Assembly (NCBI RefSeq): GCF_028069725.1
Contig: NZ_JANEWG010000013.1
Coordinates: 33,223-97,222 of the forward strand
Direction: 5' to 3'
Source: Citrobacter sp. Awk 4
GTDB taxonomy: Bacteria; Pseudomonadota; Gammaproteobacteria; Enterobacterales; Enterobacteriaceae
Length of the DNA: 64,000 bases
Positions within the stretch are counted from its first letter, which is position 1. Every line of letters begins with the position of its first letter. The position numbers were made by a program, and so were the translations under genes. This document shows positions 56,665-64,000 of this stretch, piece after piece. The notes under the pieces are model-generated. The model worked only from the letters and a program-made list of their open reading frames with translations, made no database searches and was not told the DNA's origin.

Positions 56665-57348
56665 CGGACTACCTCAACATAAACCTTATATATGAACGAT
56701 TGTTTCACACTACAGAGAGACGGTAAACCACTCTCTTAACCGCACACATTTCTAATAACAATTGAATAACTCACAGTTAAGGACCGAGTTATAAACAGAG
56801 AGAGGGACTTACAGGTAATTTTATTCACCTTTTCTGTGGATATAGTTGTGTAGAAGTATGGAATTACCACGGGAAAACCCAGAACAGTCTGAATAGCACT
56901 CTGGCTTTCGTGAAAAAATAGCCGCGTATATTCATTGAGTTAACTGTCATATTCGCAACTCAAACCATAGAATAGTGATGTGCATCACATACAGGATCAT
57001 CGGACTGATGAAAGATCGAACAGCGTCGGTTTTATCCACAGATTGTGCCAATAAGTTAGGCACAATTTGTGTGAAAATTCGATTTTCGTCTCACGTCAAG
57101 GCTGTAAATTGAAACAGTAGTGAGGGTTTTACACAGTTATCCCATCTTTCTGTGGATAACATGGTGTAAGATCCTGTTTATTTTCAGTGACCAGAATTGG
57201 AAAACTCATTTCGCCGTTGCGCAACTCGTCGTTCAGAATACTAAAAATCAATATAAATCATGAGATTGAACATAACGCGTGGAAAAAGATAAACTCTGGT
57301 CACACGGTATAAAATCATTGCTCACTTTTTCGCCTAAGGGATAACCCG
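56665..57348. other. rppH-mutH intergenic region with DARS2-like DnaA-box cluster
   Basis: This 684-base gap has no coding frame. In E. coli the rppH(nudH)-mutH gap is the site of DARS2, which reactivates DnaA by nucleotide exchange. Here a tight trio of DnaA boxes lies at 56821-56855: TTATTCACC, then TGTGGATAT and TGTGTAGAA in reverse orientation. Further out are TTATCCACA at 57032-57040 (perfect), TTTTACACA at 57127-57135 and TGTGGATAA at 57151-57159 (perfect). The remainder, including the stretch upstream of mutH, is AT-rich. IHF and Fis sites expected for DARS2 were not identified by eye. Confidence 0.85.
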
Positions 57349-58044
57349 ATGTCCGGACTCCATCCATTACTTTCACCGCCTGAATCCGAGGCTCTGTTGC
57401 TGGCGCAGGCACAGCGACTTTCAGGCTACACATTAGGTGAACTGGCAGCGCTGGCGGGGATCGTGACGCCGAAGGATCTGAAACGAGACAAAGGCTGGAT
57501 CGGCGTGCTGTTTGAAATTTGGCTTGGCGCCAGCGCAGGCAGTAAGCCAGAGCAAGATTTTGCGGCATTAGGCGTGGAGCTAAAAACCATCCCGGTGGAC
57601 AGTCAGGGGCGGCCTCTTGAAACCACCTTCGTGTGCGTTGCGCCATTAACCGGAAACAGCGGCGTGACATGGGATACAAGTCACGTCCGCCACAAGTTAA
57701 AGCGGGTGCTGTGGATACCCGTTGAGGGCGAGCGATCCATCCCGCTGGCAGAGCGTCGCGTTGGTTCGCCGCTGCTCTGGAGCCCAAATGAAGAAGAAGA
57801 GCAGCAGTTACGCCTCGACTGGGAAGAGTTAATGGACATGATCGTACTGGGCCAGGTTGAGCGGATCACCGCCCGCCATGGCGAATTTTTACAACTGCGA
57901 CCAAAGGCCGCCAACGCGAAAGCGCTGACAGAGGCGATTGGCGCGCAGGGCCAGCCAATCCTGACCTTACCACGTGGTTTTTACCTGAAAAAAAGCTTCA
58001 CTCGCCCACTTCTGGAGCGCCATTTTTTAATACAAAGCGATTAG
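57349..58044 (+). CDS. mutH: DNA mismatch repair endonuclease MutH
   Basis: MutH nicks the unmethylated strand at hemimethylated GATC sites once MutS and MutL have marked a mismatch. The 231 residues fit the family. The catalytic D-X6-E-X-K motif is [10 protein letters not shown] near residues 70-79, with preceding [21 protein letters not shown]. The ATG at 57349 follows AAGGGATAACCCG. The gene is transcribed away from rppH and followed, on the same strand, by ygdQ. Confidence 0.97.
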   Translation: MSGLHPLLSPPESEALLLAQAQRLSGYTLGELAALAGIVTPKDLKRDKGWIGVLFEIWLGASAGSKPEQDFAALGVELKTIPVDSQGRPLETTFVCVAPLTGNSGVTWDTSHVRHKLKRVLWIPVEGERSIPLAERRVGSPLLWSPNEEEEQQLRLDWEELMDMIVLGQVERITARHGEFLQLRPKAANAKALTEAIGAQGQPILTLPRGFYLKKSFTRPLLERHFLIQSD

Positions 58045-58117
58045 GCACGCCAGGCCTTTCCCCTGCCGAGATAGACGCATATAATCACCGTTTCATTTTT
58101 TTGCAGGGCTTTGTTCG

Positions 58118-58831
58118 ATGTTATTTGCATGGATATACGATCCTAACGCCTGGCTTGCGCTCGGAACACTGACGATTCTGGAGATCGTTCTCGGGATCGA
58201 CAACATCATTTTTCTTTCTCTGGTTGTCGCAAAACTCCCAACAGCGCAACGCAACTACGCCCGTCGTCTTGGGCTGGCGGGCGCTATGTTGATGCGTTTA
58301 GGCTTACTGGCGTCAATTTCCTGGGTCATTAGTCTGACTAATCCGCTGTTTGAGGTGATGGGTCAAGCCATTTCCGCACGCGATCTGATTCTGTTTCTGG
58401 GGGGCTTGTTCCTTATCTGGAAAGCCAGCAAAGAGATCCATGAATCGATCGAGGGTGAAGAGGAGGGACTTAAAACACGCGTGAGTTCCTTCCTGGGCGC
58501 CATTGTGCAGATCATGATGCTGGATATTATCTTCAGCCTGGATTCGGTGATCACCGCAGTTGGCCTTTCCGATCATCTGTTCATTATGATGACGGCGGTC
58601 GTTATCTCTGTTGGCGTGATGATGTTTGCCGCGCGCTCAATCGGTGATTTTGTCGACCGTCACCCTTCGGTAAAAATGCTGGCGCTCGCCTTCCTGATTC
58701 TGGTGGGCTTCACCTTAATTCTGGAAAGCTTCGAGATACATGTTCCGAAAGGGTACATTTATTTCGCCATGTTCTTCTCTATTGCCGTAGAGACCCTGAA
58801 CTTGTTGCGCAATAAAAAGAATCCGCTCTGA
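58118..58831 (+). CDS. ygdQ: YgdQ, TerC-family inner-membrane protein
   Basis: A 237-residue membrane protein of the TerC/YoaE family with about seven hydrophobic spans. The family motifs are LEIVLGIDNIIFLSLV near residues 20-36 and LDIIFSLDSVITAVGL near residues 132-148, which carry the acidic residues thought to bind metal. Proteins of this family are linked to manganese export and to metal supply for secreted proteins; for YgdQ itself the role is not established. It follows mutH by 73 bases. Confidence 0.93.
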   Translation: MLFAWIYDPNAWLALGTLTILEIVLGIDNIIFLSLVVAKLPTAQRNYARRLGLAGAMLMRLGLLASISWVISLTNPLFEVMGQAISARDLILFLGGLFLIWKASKEIHESIEGEEEGLKTRVSSFLGAIVQIMMLDIIFSLDSVITAVGLSDHLFIMMTAVVISVGVMMFAARSIGDFVDRHPSVKMLALAFLILVGFTLILESFEIHVPKGYIYFAMFFSIAVETLNLLRNKKNPL

Positions 58832-58974
58832 TTGACCCCTCGCTCCTCTTCGGAGGAGCGAACACTCACTTCCCTCTCAATTCCTCACAGTTTCAGATTT
58901 TACTGCTTTCGCAAGGCATAACTTCGCGTTATTACTAGACTATTATCAGACGCAAGCCACGTGAGGATAAATGG

Positions 58975-59193
58975 ATGAAAAAATGGGCAGTAGTGATTTC
59001 CGCTGTAGGACTGGCTTTTGCTGTATCTGGATGTAGCAGTGATTATGTCATGGCAACGAAAGATGGTCGCATGATCCTGACCGACGGCAAACCAGAAATA
59101 GATGACGATACCGGTCTGGTGAGTTATCACGATCAGCAGGGCAACGCCATGCAAATTAACCGTGATGATGTCTCCCAAATTATCGAACGCTAA
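58975..59193 (+). CDS. ygdR: Small lipoprotein YgdR (DUF903)
   Basis: A 72-residue lipoprotein ([20 protein letters not shown], lipobox VSGC at 17-20) with the DUF903 core [24 protein letters not shown]. It is a paralogue of YgdI at 30358-30585, sharing the YVM..DGR.I...GKP..DD.TG pattern. The cellular role is unknown. It follows ygdQ after 143 bases, which contain the stem TCGCTCCTC / GAGGAGCGA, a possible ygdQ terminator. Confidence 0.93.
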   Translation: MKKWAVVISAVGLAFAVSGCSSDYVMATKDGRMILTDGKPEIDDDTGLVSYHDQQGNAMQINRDDVSQIIER

Positions 59194-59311
59194 TATAACC
59201 CCCGAGATTGAGGTCAGCCTCCTGCTGGCCTTTAGAATTTTCGCTTCCCCTTTTCCCTTCCCTCTGCCATTTTTATAGTCCTTATGTCGTAATAATAAAA
59301 AGGAAACGGCT

Positions 59312-60352
59312 ATGCAATATCACCGTATACCCCACAGCTCGCTTGAAATAAGTACACTGGGGCTGGGCACAATGACGTTTGGTGAACAAAATAGCGAAGC
59401 CGACGCACATGCACAGCTCGATTATGCCGTGGCTAATGGCATCAATCTGATTGACGTTGCCGAAATGTATCCGGTGCCGCCTCGTCCGGAAACGCAGGGA
59501 TTAACAGAAACTTACGTAGGTAACTGGCTCGCCAGACACGGCAGCCGTGAGAAACTGATCGTTGCGACCAAAGTCAGCGGTCCAGCGCGTAACAATGACA
59601 ACAGTATTCGCCCCCATCAGGCACTGGATCGTAAAAATATCCGCGAGGCGTTGCACGACAGCCTCAAGCGTCTACAGACCGATTATATCGACTTATACCA
59701 GGTTCACTGGCCGCAGCGTCCGACCAACTGCTTCGGAAAGCTGGGTTATAGCTGGGCGGATTCCGCGCCGGTTGTTTCACTGCTTGATACCCTGGAAGCG
59801 CTGACTGAATTCCAGCGGGCGGGCAAAATTCGCTATATCGGCGTTTCCAACGAAACGGCCTTCGGCGTGATGCGTTACCTGCATCTGGCGGATAAACACG
59901 ATCTGCCGCGCATCGTCACCATCCAGAATCCTTACAGCCTGATCAACCGCAGCTTTGAAGTCGGCCTGGCGGAAGTCAGTCAGTACGAAGGGGTTGAACT
60001 GCTGGCGTATTCCTGTCTTGGCTTTGGTACGCTGAGCGGAAAATATCTGAATGGCGCAAAACCGGCCGGCGCGCGTAATACTCTGTTTAGCCGCTTTACG
60101 CGCTACAGCGGTGAACAGACGCAAAAAGCCGTCGCGGCGTATGTCGATATCGCAAAACGCCATAATCTCGATCCGGCGCAGATGGCGCTGGCCTTTGTCC
60201 GTCGTCAGCCGTTTGTCGCCAGTACCTTACTGGGCGCAACGACCCTCGATCAGTTGAAAACCAACATAGAGAGCCTGCATCTGGAATTGACGGAAGAGGT
60301 GCTGGCAGAGATTGAAGCGGTGCATCAGGTTTATACCTACCCGGCACCGTGA
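59312..60352 (+). CDS. tas: NADP(H)-dependent aldo-keto reductase Tas
   Basis: A 346-residue aldo-keto reductase. In E. coli tas was found as a suppressor of a tyrosine auxotroph, but its true substrate is uncertain. The barrel motifs are NGINLIDVAEMYPVPPR (catalytic Asp/Tyr), IVATKVSGPARN (Lys), DYIDLYQVHWPQRPTN (His) and the NADP site ASTLLGATTLDQLKTNIES near the C-terminus. The start is the ATG at 59312 after AAAAGGAAACGGCT. It stands alone and converges with lplT, with a REP element between. Confidence 0.95.
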   Translation: MQYHRIPHSSLEISTLGLGTMTFGEQNSEADAHAQLDYAVANGINLIDVAEMYPVPPRPETQGLTETYVGNWLARHGSREKLIVATKVSGPARNNDNSIRPHQALDRKNIREALHDSLKRLQTDYIDLYQVHWPQRPTNCFGKLGYSWADSAPVVSLLDTLEALTEFQRAGKIRYIGVSNETAFGVMRYLHLADKHDLPRIVTIQNPYSLINRSFEVGLAEVSQYEGVELLAYSCLGFGTLSGKYLNGAKPAGARNTLFSRFTRYSGEQTQKAVAAYVDIAKRHNLDPAQMALAFVRRQPFVASTLLGATTLDQLKTNIESLHLELTEEVLAEIEAVHQVYTYPAP

Positions 60353-60360
60353 TGAACAGA

Positions 60361-60427
60361 GCCTGATGGCGCAGGCCTACAACACGCATGATATGTTGGC
60401 CGGGTACGGCAAAGCCGCTACCCGGCA
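60361..60427. repeat. REP-like element between tas and lplT
   Basis: CTGATGGCGCAGGCCTACAA followed by GTTGGCCGGGTACGGCAAAGCCGCTACCCGGC, the second part a strong hairpin, in the gap between converging genes. Confidence 0.8.
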
Positions 60428-60433
60428 CATAAA

Positions 60434-63797
<3,364 letters not shown>

Positions 63798-63882
63798 TCA
63801 ATTCGGTAAAAATGAATGGAGGCAGATTACACGAGATGGGCTGTGGGGGCGACAATGAGCGTAAAACAGAGGCAATAAATAT

Positions 63883-63906
63883 CCTCCGGCATAGCCGGAG
63901 GTTTTT
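63883..63906 (+). terminator. Hairpin with T-run upstream of aas
   Basis: CCTCCGG-CATAG-CCGGAGG followed by TTTTT on the plus strand. On the minus strand the hairpin is followed by ATATTTATTG, so it could also end a minus-strand transcript coming from beyond the right edge. It lies about 105-120 bases upstream of the aas start. Confidence 0.6.
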
Positions 63907-63910
63907 CAAA

Positions 63911-63954
63911 TGCGCCTGTAAGGCTCTGTTACCAGCCGCGCCCTAACAGGCGCA
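63911..63954. other. Uninterpreted inverted repeat at the right edge
   Basis: TGCGCCTGT (63911-63919) pairs perfectly with ACAGGCGCA (63946-63954). Together with the next hairpin it looks like the 3' end of a small transcript on the minus strand. A 12-codon frame (MSDRMRLLGRGW) overlaps the stem, but has no clear ribosome site. In E. coli the OmrA/OmrB small RNAs lie nearby between aas and galR, but this sequence does not look like them. Confidence 0.35.
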
Positions 63955-64000
63955 TACGATCTGACATTTGCATCCAACTTTGTTACTTACGGCCCGTAAA

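Overview
The window is ordinary enterobacterial chromosome, with gene order and protein sequences closest to the Escherichia/Salmonella/Citrobacter group. It is not E. coli K-12: a Salmonella-type glycerate kinase gene follows barA, the gud (glucarate) operon is missing, and the fuc locus carries foreign genes. My best guess is Citrobacter or a near relative. The backbone runs rlmD-barA-[gud locus]-yqcA-truC-yqcC-csrB-syd-queF-ppnN-sdaCB-xni-fuc-rlmM-ygdD-gcvA-gcvB-ygdI-csdAE-tcdA-mltA-three initiator tRNAs-amiC-argA-recD-recB-ptrA-recC-ppdC-ygdB-ppdB-ppdA-thyA-lgt-ptsP-rppH-mutH-ygdQ-ygdR-tas-lplT-aas.

Left part (1-14.4 kb). A partial rlmD and the hybrid kinase gene barA face away from each other. 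An orphan glycerate 2-kinase gene follows, then an 84-bp fossil of the 3' end of gudD with its terminator; the rest of the gud operon is gone. The yqcC-truC-yqcA operon lies next to the regulatory RNA gene csrB, which has a perfect-looking GacA/UvrY-type palindrome about 180 bp upstream. BarA is the kinase that drives UvrY, so sensor and target RNA sit within about 3.5 kb. Then come syd, queF, ppnN (TTG start), serine uptake and deamination (sdaC, sdaB) and xni.

The fuc region (14.4-27.6 kb) is the accessory part. fucO-fucA and fucI-fucK-fucU-fucR are intact, but the permease gene fucP is absent. Between fucA and fucI sits a five-gene module on the minus strand: a Cra/ScrR-like LacI-family regulator, an FGGY kinase of the D-ribulokinase type, and a ribose-type ABC importer (binding protein, permease, ATPase). 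Two identical 16-bp palindromes, GCTAACTCGAGTTAGC, lie in the divergent region, one on the importer side and one on the fucI side. The module probably brings the fuc isomerase under the new regulator. I propose that it serves uptake of D-arabinose or a related sugar, with FucI making D-ribulose and the FGGY kinase making D-ribulose 5-phosphate.

Middle and right (27.6-64 kb). This is conserved core: rRNA methylation (rlmM), the gcvA/gcvB regulatory pair, sulfur transfer (csdAE) and tcdA, cell-wall enzymes (mltA, amiC), a tandem array of three identical initiator tRNA genes with a strong promoter, argA with two ARG boxes, and the recombination cluster recC-ptrA-recB-recD. They are followed by the pilin-like ppd genes, thyA, lgt, ptsP and rppH, a DnaA-box cluster matching the position of DARS2, then mutH, ygdQ, ygdR, tas and the lysophospholipid repair pair aas-lplT. 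REP/BIME elements lie in many intergenic gaps, including a three-unit array whose edge supplies the recD stop codon. There are no rRNA genes, insertion sequences, phage genes or CRISPR arrays.
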